A stretch of 64,000 bases of DNA from Cenococcum geophilum 1.58 (Eukaryota > Ascomycota > Dothideomycetes > Gloniales > Gloniaceae), in NCBI GenBank assembly GCA_001692895.1, contig KV748188.1, positions 620,001-684,000 of the forward strand. The letters are read 5' to 3'. The notes beneath the pieces are model-generated. The model had not been told where the DNA came from, made no database searches, and saw only the letters and a list, made by a program, of their open reading frames with translations. The position numbers were made by a program, and so were the translations under genes. This document shows, one piece after another, positions 1-10,600 of the stretch (within the stretch, counting starts at the first letter, position 1; each line of letters opens with the position of its first letter).

Positions 1-1
1 A

Positions 2-642
2 GCGACCAATAGCGAACAAAAGCTGAGCAAGAAACAGCTCAAGAAGCTCAAGAAAAATGATGGCGAAGCCGTTACCACTGCTGAGGAGGCTCCTGCTAAG
101 AAGGGGAAAAAAGACCAAAAGGAGTCTCAAACCGGCGGAAAAGCTGACAAGAAGGTTCAATTTGCAAAGAATCTCGAGCAAGGCCCCACCGGCTCGCCAA
201 AGGCAGATGTCAAGAAGGATGCTGGCAAGAAGGAAGAGAACTCCAAGACTGGCCTGGGCGTTAAAGTCATAAACGACGTCACAATTGATGACAAGAAGCT
301 CGGTAAAGGACCAGCTGCGAAGAAAGGTGACAAGATCGGGATGCGCTACATTGGAAAACTCACAAACGGCAAAGTCTTTGACTGTAAGTCTCTATCCCCT
401 AACAGGATGCACTACATCAGCTAATTCCTCCAAAAGCAAATAAGAAAGGCAAGCCATTCAGCTTCAAGCTTGGCGTTGGTGAAGTTATTAAAGGCTGGGA
501 CATTGGTGTCGCTGGCATGACCATAGGCGGCGAGCGTCGCATTACCATCCCAGCCAAGTTGGCTTACGGTAGCAAGTCTCTACCTGGCATACCCGCTAAC
601 TCGGACCTGGTCTTCGACATTAAAATGATGTCGATTAACTAG
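2..642 (+). CDS. fpr4: Nucleolar FKBP-type peptidyl-prolyl isomerase (Fpr3/Fpr4 class), 3' part
   Basis: The window opens inside this gene, so the N-terminus is missing. Reading from base 2, a Lys/Glu-rich charged stretch (the nucleolar/histone-binding linker of Fpr3/Fpr4) leads into a complete C-terminal FKBP domain. Exon A ends at 383 after the codons for GKVFD. A 53 bp intron (gtaagt at 384, branch-like ctaat, acceptor at 435-436) joins to [13 protein letters not shown]. Visible FKBP pocket residues are the Tyr of MRYIGKL, the Asp of VFD, the Phe of FSF, EVIKGW and the Tyr of LAYGS. The stop is TAG at 640-642. The family isomerises Xaa-Pro bonds; Fpr4 acts on histone tails and rDNA chromatin. 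The acceptor is AAG rather than YAG, but it alone keeps the domain in frame. Confidence 0.9.
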
Positions 643-1129
643 ATCCCTCACCCATTCCTTCACGCAAAGCACACGCACAACTCTACCCTTCGCTGTACAA
701 CCACCGCTGTCTCCACTCCTGCGCTGAACCGGCTCGCGCAGGCTCTCAACTCGCATGTCCCCGCGATCTTGAGACTCGTCTGCCCCGCGCCCTTCCGCGC
801 CTTTTCCATCTCTTTCCTTGATCCGTCTGCTCTTCACTGCATTGCGTCTCGAGATATCCGACTTGCATAAACTGGGTCTATTTTGCGTTTGCTTTCAAAC
901 CACTGCCCCCCACTATTAGATTTGTGCAGGGAGGAAGGATTTCTCGCCGTTTATGTCTCACGGCTTTGTTCTTGATCGTTTGGTACTGTTAATTATTTCT
1001 ATGCTGCTTCCAATTGCGTTGACGCCTTTGGCCGGGGTGACTGGACGGGGCCCTGCGCGCGGGTTAAGGGGTGATGGAGAGAATCCTTATATAAAAGCTG
1101 GTGGAGTTTCTGGAAGGGATTCAGGGTTT
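643..1129. other. Intergenic, no gene seen
   Basis: This is the 3' flank of the FKBP gene up to the LINE target duplication. The short open frames here have no recognisable domain or coding character. Confidence 0.6.
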
Positions 1130-1137
1130 AGGTAGTG

Positions 1138-1143
<6 letters not shown>
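1130..1143. repeat. Target-site duplication, 3' side of LINE
   Basis: The 14 bp sequence AGGTAGTGGAATAA is repeated exactly at 3396-3409 and brackets the minus-strand LINE relic. Confidence 0.8.

Positions 1144-1168
<25 letters not shown>
1139..1168. repeat. (AAT)10 microsatellite, probable LINE 3' tail
   Basis: There are ten perfect AAT units. Read on the minus strand they form an ATT-type simple tail directly after the LINE 3' end, as is usual for Tad1-clade elements. The run overlaps the last bases of the target duplication. Confidence 0.8.
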
Positions 1169-3395
1169 TCATTGCTTAACGTCCGATTCGGATCCCTACT
1201 GGGCCCACGCGGACTACTCCTTATTTACATGTGGGGAGAAAACTCTATTTAAGAAAAATGAGAAAACCCCGTGATCCATCTCCCCGCCTTTTGGGACTCG
1301 CCTGTTTTTAGCGCCTGCGAGTCGCCTGTGGTGCTCTACTACCTTACTGTTTGACCTCCTTGGGAACCACTGCTGCCGTAACAAGCCTACGGACGCGCTA
1401 GTATCACAAACTTTTACTCTACTACTGTAGAGTTACTAGGGGGCACCTGCTGCTCGCCCCCTTGCCTTCTATTACTATTTCCCTTGCAACCCGGAACTGA
1501 TTTAGCACATTTTAACTAATAAGCCACTGGGTGACCGCCTTAAGGCCTTTTTGTATTGAGAGCAGTGTATTATAGTTCTCTATGCCAGCTACTAAGAGCA
1601 TTATTTCTCGATTGGTGCGTAGGGGGCATAGCAGTATTACGTGTTTTGGTGTCTGTCTTAGCCAGCCACATTCGCATCTTGGGCTACCTACTGGGACACC
1701 CACCCAGTAAAGCCAATCTTTTAGTCCTATTATTCCTGTTCTTAAGAGTGTTGCTATTATATTTTCTGCCTTTGTTAGGCCTTCTCGGAGCCCTTAGGTA
1801 TTTACCCCCCATGGCGTTAACCATGCTATAGCTTGGGTTCGTCTTGCCTAAGTTAGCCTCTGTACCTTCAACTCCCATTTACCTCTCTAGCGTTGGTCCA
1901 ACCAGTATTATATTGCGGTAGATGGTTTCCCGGCGTTCTTACATATTCTACTTTGGCTCCTTTCTCTGTCTTGCTGTTATCTTTGCTAACCTCTTACGCG
2001 TCTCCCTTCCTCCTCTATATGGGCCTAGGCCCTAAAGCGGCACCATTCTTCTTCTGCTTTCTTCACCTGTTTCTCTAATATCTCTTCCCTACTTTAGGGT
2101 TATTGGTTTGTTCTCCTACGGGGCACCCTAGGGTCCCTCCATAGTTTACTTAGGCGTGTCTTAATATACTTTATAACATTAGAGTTGCGTTTATTTTGCG
2201 TTCTTTACATTGCAGCGGCTTTAATATGTAACTGTAGGGGGGGAATATTGGATTCCTTCTTAAGCAGTGCTGTGGCCGTTCGCTTATACCCGCCTATAAT
2301 ACTCCGGAGGTAGGCTATTTAGACCTTTTAAAGTGGTTTAAGGAGTAATTTTAGGGGGCCCTTCTCAGTTTCTCTAATGGCCCAGATACTGGATCTATAT
2401 ATCATGGTTAGCCGGACGACTGCTGTATATAGTAGGCGTAACCTCTGGAAGCATGGACCCCATATGGAATTGACAATCCTGGATAAAGCGATGAACTATA
2501 CTTGGCCTTTACGGGCCGCTTGCGCCGCATATACGCTCCACCAAAGCTTACTATCTACCCATACTCCTAATACCCTTAGGCCCTAAACTAGTTAACCCCC
2601 AAAGCCTTAGATGCGAATTATATGCTAGAGATCTGCAGATTAGTTGCGTTTTCTTATGAAATGGATTAGCTGGTATTTCTCTAGTAAGAATTAGACTCCA
2701 TAACGTTTTGCCCACTCTATACAAGTATCATAGGCTTTCTCTAGTGTTCTGCAGTTCTCTGCGGCTGTTGGCCCGTATATAATTAGGTTTGTGTCATCAA
2801 CAAAGCCTATCCCCTAGGTCGCCCCTTCCTCAAAGGAGTCAAGCAGGTTGCTTACAAAGAAAAGGAAGAGTATAGGCGAAAGGGGTAATCCTTGTGGTAT
2901 TCCTGTTGCAACTGCGATAGGGGGGCTCTGGTATCCGCTAAAGACTAGTAATGTTTCTTTCTGGCCTGTAAACCCTTAGACAAATTGTATAATCCATTCT
3001 AGGAAGCCCTTTGCCCTAAGGATATGCAGGAGACGCTCGTGGGGTACATTGTCGTAGGCACCACTAATGTCTAGGCTAAGCATTAATACTACGAAGTCCT
3101 TTCGCATCGCCCATGCAGATTTGATGGTGGCAGCGAGTAGCGTAAGTGCTGATAGTGTTGAGCGGTTCTTTCTTGCCCCCATTTGGCTTTGTGGTAGTAG
3201 GGCGTGTTCCTCTGCCGTGTCTGCCATGCGTTCCGCTATTACCCTTTCTAAGATCTTGCTAAGGGTGTTTTCTAAGGCAATAGGGCGGTAGCTTCCTGGG
3301 ATTGAGTAATCTGCTTTGCCTTCTTTTCGTAGGACAACCGTCGTCATAGATCTTCCGAGTCGCGGGTAGTAGCCTATAGCAAAGCATGCTCTGGA
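1144..3395 (-). mobile_element. Tad1-like non-LTR retrotransposon (LINE), 5'-truncated and decayed
   Basis: The minus strand encodes part of a LINE reverse transcriptase. At 3347-2976 are the conserved YRPIALENTLSKILERVIAER block, a GARKNRST block and LSLDISGAYDNV. After a stop the frame continues with GIPQGLPLSPILF and the catalytic FVDD (2804-2793). Further downstream, at 1703-1512, is the Cys/His tail motif CECGWLRQTPKHVILLCP typical of Tad1 elements, so the order is RT, then (decayed) RNase H, then C-terminal motif. Several in-frame stops make it inactive. The 5' end (endonuclease and ORF1) is missing. It ends in an ATT tail and is flanked by exact 14 bp duplications, so the boundaries are well defined. 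Confidence 0.85.
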
Positions 3396-3409
3396 AGGTA
3401 GTGGAATAA
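3396..3409. repeat. Target-site duplication, 5' side of LINE
   Basis: Exact copy of 1130-1143; it marks the point where the truncated LINE begins. Confidence 0.8.
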
Positions 3410-3829
3410 AGAATCTTTATTAAGTTACAAAATTTCTTGAATAAAGTATTGTGGAGTAGCATTTGCTGACCTGCCCAACGAACCTGGTCAATTGGGTAAT
3501 CCGATGGTGCATGGCACTTAGACACCGATCGCAGTTTATTCATGGAATTTGATGCTCTTAAGAAATAATGCTGGGATTTATGTCATCAGCCTAATCAAGC
3601 AATTGAAAACTTCTTGACTACCAAAATTGCCATATACCTAGGTATACTAACACCGGAACTTCAAATAGCGCCACTCTATGAATGCCAGGCCATGTGTATT
3701 AGCACAGGCGCGCAAAAGCAAGCAGAGAAATTAGCAGATAAAACGAGCGAGAATTCCACCATGCACAGCAGAACGAGAACTTGATGTCCAAAAATTCATG
3801 CCTAGCGGAACAGATCGAATTGAATGTGA
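3410..3829. other. Intergenic, 3' flank of antizyme gene
   Basis: No coding region is recognised. The right-hand part should contain the antizyme 3' UTR. Confidence 0.5.
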
Positions 3830-4866
3830 TCAAACATCCATACCCATGAATATCCAAGAATCGCTAGTGATTTCGTCTCCACGTGTCCATTCAGCGAGCG
3901 TCGTGAGTCCGAAGCCAACCCAACCCAGATCTCTCGTAAGCGCCTTCATTTCGGTGGCGTTAGTGTTGCGGTCGAGACAGACGACTAGGCGCGAGCAGGA
4001 GAAGAAGGGGATGTCGCAGAGTTCAAGGAGGGCCATCAAGCTGTGCCATATAGATTAGTACTGATGAACCGTTCATTTAGGAAAGGGGAAATTGAGAACT
4101 TACCCAGGCTTTAAATCGCTCCTAACGACACCATCGTCAAAGAACACGAACATGGCCCTTTCTCCATCTTCTTTCTCCGCCACGAAACCCCTGAATCTCG
4201 CTCCACCCACATAATCCCAAATCTCGACCCACTGCGTAACCAAGCCCCTCCTCTCGACAAAGCCGTCTACTTCGGGGAACGGCAAGCCGTGAATCCTGTC
4301 CTCATAGCCGGTCATGCTGCCGCTGCTCCTCACATCGCAGCCGTAGTCGCTATGCCCTTGTAGTAGTTGTTGATCGTTTTGCACACCCGTCACAAGCGAG
4401 TCCTGGCAGGCCAAGTTCCCCTCACCCAGGAAAACAGCCCTCAGTGTCTCGCAGAAGAGCCTCTCACTCTCTCCCGTGATGGTGTATGCAGCCCCCCCTC
4501 TGCGCAAGCCGCGGCGGCCCTGGCTCGCGCTGTTATAGCCGCCCGAGTTCTTGCTGCTGCCGTAGGCGCTGAGGGGGGGACTCAGCGGTGGTGAAGGTAT
4601 CCCCTGGAATTGCCGAGTCAGCCCTACGCTCCTTGCTTGCCTTTTTTATGTGTGGGAATATGCTACTCACCGAGCTCACCTCAGGAACACCAATCGACCC
4701 CGCCAGCCCCCGTAGCGGAGTAGTGGAAGCCCTGCAGCGCCGTCGAGCAGGCGTCGACGGCGTAGCAGCTCGCGCGGATGTTGGCTTGCGCGTTGGAGTA
4801 GTTCATCTCGTGGGCGTTGGGATTACTACTACTACTATAGTGGGTACTGGTGGTAATTCGCGCCAT
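3830..4866 (-). CDS. OAZ1: Ornithine decarboxylase antizyme, expressed by +1 programmed frameshift
   Basis: Antizyme binds ornithine decarboxylase, sends it to the proteasome without ubiquitin and blocks polyamine uptake. ORF1 (ATG 4866-4864) encodes 61 residues ending GGVDWCS at TCC-TGA (4686-4681), the canonical antizyme shift site. Skipping T4683 gives GAG GTG AGC TCG. An intron follows (4670-4604, gtgagt...ccag) and reading resumes in frame with GIPSPPLSPP. Exon 2 (4603-4104) carries GESERLFCETLRAVFLGEG. A second intron (4103-4041, branch tactaat) leads to exon 3 (4040-3830) with LVVCLDRN, DLGWVGFGLTTL and DSWIFMGMDV. This C-terminal domain is the conserved ODC-binding fold. The predicted product is 301 residues. 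Without the shift only a 61-residue peptide is made. Polyamines are expected to raise the shift rate. Confidence 0.92.
4681..4686 (-). promoter_or_regulatory. +1 ribosomal frameshift site TCC-TGA
   Basis: Minus-strand context is GAT TGG TGT TCC TGA GG. The Trp-Cys-Ser codons followed by TGA match the shift site of animal and fungal antizymes. Zero-frame reading terminates here; only +1 reading connects to the antizyme domain. Confidence 0.92.
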
Positions 4867-5690
4867 TTTTAGATTTTGCCACGGTTGCGTTGGGAAGGTT
4901 GGTGTTGATGTGATTTAGACTGGTAACAGCAGGATTAAGAATAAGTGATTTGGCAGCTGAGACCGGTTTGTAGAACTTGAACCGGTGTATGAAGTTCTCT
5001 GGCGTTCAGGATAGCTGTTGTGGTGTTGAGAGAGTAAGCGTTCAGCTGAGGGGGTGAAGGTATTTGGGCGGTCTTTCAAACCCTGTGCCGTGTCTTGGCG
5101 CTCGGCTTAAATTCAGTGTGAGGTGGCATGAGCAATCTCGAAATTTCCAGTACAACACCAGACCCTTCTATCACTTCTATCACTTCTATCACTTCTATCA
5201 CTTCTATCACTTCTATATCATGCTTACTTTATATGCCATATTCCATTCTATACCAGGGAGTTGTGAATCAATTTGGCCGTAATTTTACCTCCAAAACTTG
5301 AAGATGGTCGGCAGAAGGGCGGAAGTGATTAAGCGGTGTCCAGCTACAGTGTGGCCAAGGGCCCTGCATCACCACTTGTCAAACTCTAAATGAGGGCTTG
5401 AAGCCTAGTAGGGCTATTACGTGGCGCCTCCAGTCCTCCCTCATTGGATTCCACTTCAAGGCAATACTGCAGGCTGCCCAATCCCAGTGCCAATCATCAA
5501 AGACATCTAGGGATAAAACTGCCCTGTTCTGCCCACAATGTTTACTTTATTTCCTGTCCATTTCACTCTTTCCACTTCTCAGAAATACCTGTCTGTATTC
5601 TATAATGGCAATTTCAAAATTTTCTATCTCTACTGGTGCTGCCAGCTACATGGATTGCCTAGTGTGTATATGGCCTTGCTGTAAACTACA
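4867..5690. other. Intergenic between antizyme and P450 pseudogene
   Basis: Contains the antizyme promoter side and a 9 bp minisatellite. No supported gene is seen. Confidence 0.5.
5165..5216. repeat. 9 bp minisatellite (CTTCTATCA)
   Basis: More than five near-perfect tandem copies of CTTCTATCA lie between 5165 and 5216. The open frame through it only encodes a monotonous Phe-Tyr-His repeat and is not taken as a gene. Confidence 0.85.
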
Positions 5691-7321
5691 ACGCTGTCCG
5701 TAAGTTCGGGATCCGCATCATTATTCGACCCGTTGATCAAATAAACCCCGTTTGAATTCTTATTAGAGACTATGTCCTCCCATACTTCGAGCGCCTACTA
5801 TTTGGCTCTGAGAATTTCACTCGTTTCTACCGACATGCATCTGAGCTCCGCGATCGATATCGCGCTCACGTTGGGCTGGGAGGTGCCATCATGTCTGTCT
5901 CACCCAAGCAGAAACTGGCTCTATCTATGTAATTGAGACACGGTCGCGGATATCATGCAGTGCAGGAAAGAATTCGAGCGACCGCTTGGGACATTGGAAA
6001 TGCTGAATTTATTTAGGAAGAACGTCTCGACGGTAGAAGGTCAGGAGTGGCAGCGTCAACGCAAAATCGCGTCAATTCCCTTCAATGAGCAAAATAACAG
6101 TCTTGTCTGGGCCGAGTCACTTCGACAAGGTACTGACATACTGGCATTTCGGGAGTCGCAGGGCTCAAAGGTTATCAGGAGTACAGCAGATGACGCGAAG
6201 ACTTTCATGTTGCATGTTCTCTCTGGTGCAGGTTTTGGGAAATCATATCCTTTCAAAGGTTCCAATGATGATGATGTGGATCCACAGCCTTCAAAATACA
6301 GAGATTCGCTATCTCTAATTCTAGATCACATTCTCCTGATCATGGTTCTTGGTCCTAAACTATTAACTATGCGCTGGATGCCGAAGGCCTGGACCCGGAC
6401 CGGCCAGGCAGTCTTCGACTTCAAGGCCTACATGACGGAGATACTGGTTGAAGAGAAGCATCATATCGAACAAGGCAAGCCCGCAACTGGCAATCTCGTC
6501 GCCTCCTTAATCCGCGCATCTGAATAAGCAAGCCACGAAGGAGCACGGCTTACCAGAGAGCAAAATATACGGCCATCTTCGTCCTCCACTTTGCAGGCTA
6601 CGACACCACCGCGATCTCCCTCGCCTCCTCTCTCGTCTTCCTTGTCGCAAACCTAGAAGTGCGGGACTAGCTATCAGAAGAGATCCACCACGTCATCCCC
6701 AACCCTAACAAATCAACCTAGAACTACACCGAAGCATTCCCACACCTAAAGCACTGTCTCTCAGTCCTAGTAAGCCCTCATACCCACCTGCCCCTACCTT
6801 CTAGTCATCGAAACCTAACCGACCCTCCCAGCTCGAGACCCCCCGCCTTTACAAACCCCTCCTCGGCGTCATCAAGACCACCAGCACCCACCACCGCACC
6901 ATCACCATCAACAACCACCCGCTGCTGCTTCCCCTAAACGTAAACATCTCCGCGAATCTAACTGCCCTGCAGTCGCACCCGCGCCACTGGGGCGCCGACT
7001 CGCTCGCCTGGCGGCCCTCGCGCTGGATCATCCCGGCCGCTGACCGCGCCATTGATGCCGAGACGCTCTTTGTGCCTGCCAAGGGCACGCTCCTCCCGCG
7101 GTCCGAGTCCGACGGCGCGCGCGTGTCCTGGGAAGAAGTTCGCGCAGGTCGAGTCCGTCGCGCTCACCGTGGCGCTGTTTCGGGATCATCGGGTCGAGCC
7201 AATGCCGGAGGCGGGGGAGAGTGCCGAGGCGGCGAGAAAAAGGGTGTTGGAGGTCGCGGAGGATCACGGCGTGTTTCTAGTTCAGCAGATGAGGAGGCCT
7301 GAGAGGGCGGGGGTGCGGTAG
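5691..7321 (+). pseudogene. Cytochrome P450 monooxygenase pseudogene
   Basis: Fragments of one P450 lie in order in shifting frames. First is an N-terminal part (YFERLLFGSENFTRFYR, about 5790). A shift near 5935 is followed by the open stretch 5955-6524 (QCRKEFERPLGTLEML, STVEGQEWQRQRKIA, PFNEQNN). The I-helix fragment HFAGYDTTAISLASSL comes after about 6590, then in-frame TAG codons (about 6668 and 6719). The C-terminal part (WRPSRWI) runs into the haem loop. At about 7128-7135 the frame changes inside the Cys-ligand motif: CPGKKFAQVE is read in a different frame from the sequence before it, consistent with a one-base deletion. A working enzyme cannot be made. It was probably a microsomal fungal P450; the reaction is unknown. 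Confidence 0.88.
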
Positions 7322-7620
7322 GTTAGGAGGTGATTTTGAGGGTTGGGGGAGTGTATGCTTATTTGAAAATTTAGGTGGCTACACCGTCTCCGATCTAGGA
7401 TAGAATTTTCGCGGAGACTTTTTCGGGTTGGATTATTTTGACTGAGCTATACCAGAAATTTATGCAGTGGAGCAAGGTTTTTCAGGGCTCACGGCGCGGC
7501 CTGCTATTCTAAACTTTCTCCAACTACCACATCCTCTAGCCTGAGCAGCCTCTCCCTCAAAATACGCGCTAGACTCACACCCTATACGTAATCATTCAAA
7601 TCCACAACCGTTCCACACCT
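7322..7620. other. Intergenic, no gene seen
   Basis: Convergent 3' flanks of the P450 relic and LTN1. No recognisable feature. Confidence 0.5.
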
Positions 7621-10600
7621 CTATCCATAATTAAATGCGTTCCTGCAAAGCGGGCAACTAGAAGCATTGCTCGTCTTAAACCACTTAAACAAGCAGCTTG
7701 AATGGAATAGGTTCTTGCACGTGCTGCACTTTTTGCTGGGCAGCTGCTTGTCGGCGCTGATGATGGAGTAGCAGATGGCGCACTCGGTCTGGCCCTTCAG
7801 AGCGCCGACGACGTTGCGGCGCCAGGCGATGAGGCCATCGACCAGGTTGCCGTTCTACGTCTTATGTTAGCGGTGCGATTTCTCAAACTCATGTGCAGTC
7901 AGAGTGTGAATTAAAGACATACCGAGAACGTAATGACACCCTGCGTATTGATAACCCAGCTGCGCCACTTCTTCTCGTCCACAGCAACGCGGTTGACGCC
8001 CTCGACGGAAGCCTGCTGCAGCGGGTATGCGCCTGGGAGGCGTATCATAATCCGCATCGTCTGCTCGTCGACTTCGTATGCGGCGGTGACTTCGCGCGCG
8101 CGCTGCGAGACCTTCACTTGGAGCGCCTCCGACTCATCAGCCACGTCTTGCGATTTCGCCCATTCGCTCACGCTGGTGAGGGCATCGGAGATGACGTGAG
8201 GTGAGATCTGCAGTGCGATGAATGTTTAGTAGGTGGAAACTGGGGGGAGATAGGCCGTGCTCACGAATTTCTCTGTCCAGGTCTCGACGGCGAGCACTTT
8301 TTGGCGGGATTTGCAGTCGATCCACCAAGATTTGGCGAGTGATGGAACATGCTTGAGGCAAAGGTAGTAAAGGTGCGTCAGGAGCCATTGTGTGTCCTTC
8401 TCAGGCGCTTCTATGTCTGGAGTGTATGTCGTGACGTCTATTTTGGATACGTCCACCGGCTTACCATGACTATGACCGAGGAAGTCAAACGTGAATTCTA
8501 GCAGCCTGGTAAGGTACTCTCCTTCTTTGATGTGCTCAATGTAATCCGTCTTCACTTTGTATGACTGAAGAGCCAGTTAGCCAATAGCTCAAGTCGAAGC
8601 GTAATTTAGTATCCATACCGCATGCTGGAGATGATCGAAGACAAGAAGCCAGCTCAACAAATAGCCGCGCAGAAGTAAAGGCATAGTACGCTCAAAGCTA
8701 GCATCTACCAGGGCTGCCATCGTAGGTGCATCTAAAATAAGGGAGAGTAACTCCTCGGGCAACTGGGCCGTTGACTTATCTAGAGCAGCCTCGACAGATA
8801 TTTGTTCTTGAGCTGCTGGTATCCTCTTGTGGAGAATATCAAAAGCAGTTTGCTGCACTGCCAGGGATTCAACATAGAGCAATGGAAACAGCTAGGTATT
8901 TGTCAGCTATTACGCTCCCATAGAATGAATTCAATAAGATATTATCATACTTCTTCTGGCTCTTCCATGTGTTGAAATGACACTTCGGAGATCTGTCTTG
9001 CCAACAGTTCATTGACAATCTTCAGCGGTTGGTGAAATTCGTCGGGAATGTCTTAACTATCAGTCCAGACTTCACAATAATACCAGAAAGAGTCACTTAC
9101 GCTGAGAGCGTTTCAAGAGGTTGATTAGGCCCATTGCTACTTGTTCTTCTGAGTCTTTCCAAGCATCTAAAAGGTCATCGTTTGGGTCCTCATCTTTAGT
9201 AAGCGTTCTCAACACAGAATATAGCTTTAGCGACGCGTATGTAAGAGGTATGGGACTACTTTCGATAAGCATGGTGCGTTTGAGAAGCCAGCCTGTGAGA
9301 TCGTATCTTACCTATCCATCGCAAACTCGTTCCCGCTTAATTGTTGCGTCTTAGTCCAAGTGCTAGTTAGGTACTGAAGTATCTCCGCCCAGTGAGAGCC
9401 ATAAATATCACCCATCAGAGGTAAGAGAATAGACATGGACCGACAAATCTCTGCTTGGGTCGATAAATCAACTGTATCATCTTGCAGCCATGGTATGACG
9501 TGCTTGATGAAAAATATCACCCGTTGCTTTGCTATGTCTTCGCCCGCATTTTCTTGACCGTGGAGAATTAAATTTAACATCACCAGCTGTCGGAGAACTG
9601 TGAAAAGAATCAGGGGTGAGACGAGAACTTTTTTTTAAAAAAAAGGATTCAAGCTTTTAATAGGCACATACCTTCTTCTGGTTTCTTCTGAATATCTAAG
9701 CCAGTTAAATCTGCCACAAATTCATTACACATCCTTGCTGAAGATTTTGTAATTGATAGCGGCACTCTGTAACCTATTAAGAATCCAGCAACAAAGAATA
9801 CATCTAGGACATGTTAAAATCGGTCAGATTTAGAGGTTATTATATTCACATACCATCGCTCATGCGAAGACCTTTTAAAGTGGCATGCATCTCTGGAGTT
9901 TTCTTACTATTCCATCCATGCATCTCAACCAATTCCGCAACTAGCATACTAAAAGCTCGAGCATTATAATATGCAGAAGCAGAAAGGCCTTGGGAACCGT
10001 TCCGTAATTGGTTCATTACCATCTCTAGGGAGGGGATTCTGGATTCTTCGGTATCTTCAACCCACCGGGCAGAGTGCTCTCGTAACTGTTCCGTGATAAA
10101 GCTTTGCGCATCAGAAACGAAAAGGAGCGCATCGGCCTCCATCTCGGGAGTGTACTCGGACCACAGGTTATTTGAGCCAGCCAGGCCAAGATTATCGTCC
10201 GCAAGTTGCACACTAAGTAAGAGAAGACGAAATATTTCTCCTCGCAGCTCATCCGATGCTGCGTCAAAAATATCGGTTTCCTTGACGATTTGGGTAACGT
10301 AATAGGCACTTCGAAAAGCTGCAGAGTACCCCTCAGAATCGCGAGGAAAACTCTTGCTAAAGGGTACTCGAGAAGGCGTTTGTTTGACAAGGTAAGTTGA
10401 ACCTCCAAGAGGGTTTGTGATAGCGATAGACGGTTTCGGAGTGATGTCCAGGAAGGGTGCTAGAGCATCTTCCCATGCTGACACGTTTGGAAACAAGTGG
10501 TTAGTTATTTCAGGCGAGGCTAATTTAGATTCTTCTGCTTCCCAGATTTTCCTTGATAGGTCTACTAAAGTCTCCACGGAGACGGAAGTTGACGAAGCCT

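Noticed and set aside
1556-1878. Open frames on both strands in the LINE 3' region
   Set aside because: They are shadows of the decayed RNase H part of the LINE, not genes.
4604-4870. Intron-only explanation for joining the two antizyme frames
   Set aside because: An upstream donor (gtgttc before the TGA) joined to the same acceptor reads into a stop within about ten codons. Donors after the TGA do not avoid it, so +1 recoding is required.
5064-5282. Open frame through the 9 bp minisatellite
   Set aside because: The repeat encodes only Phe-Tyr-His units because the period is a multiple of three; nothing else supports a gene.
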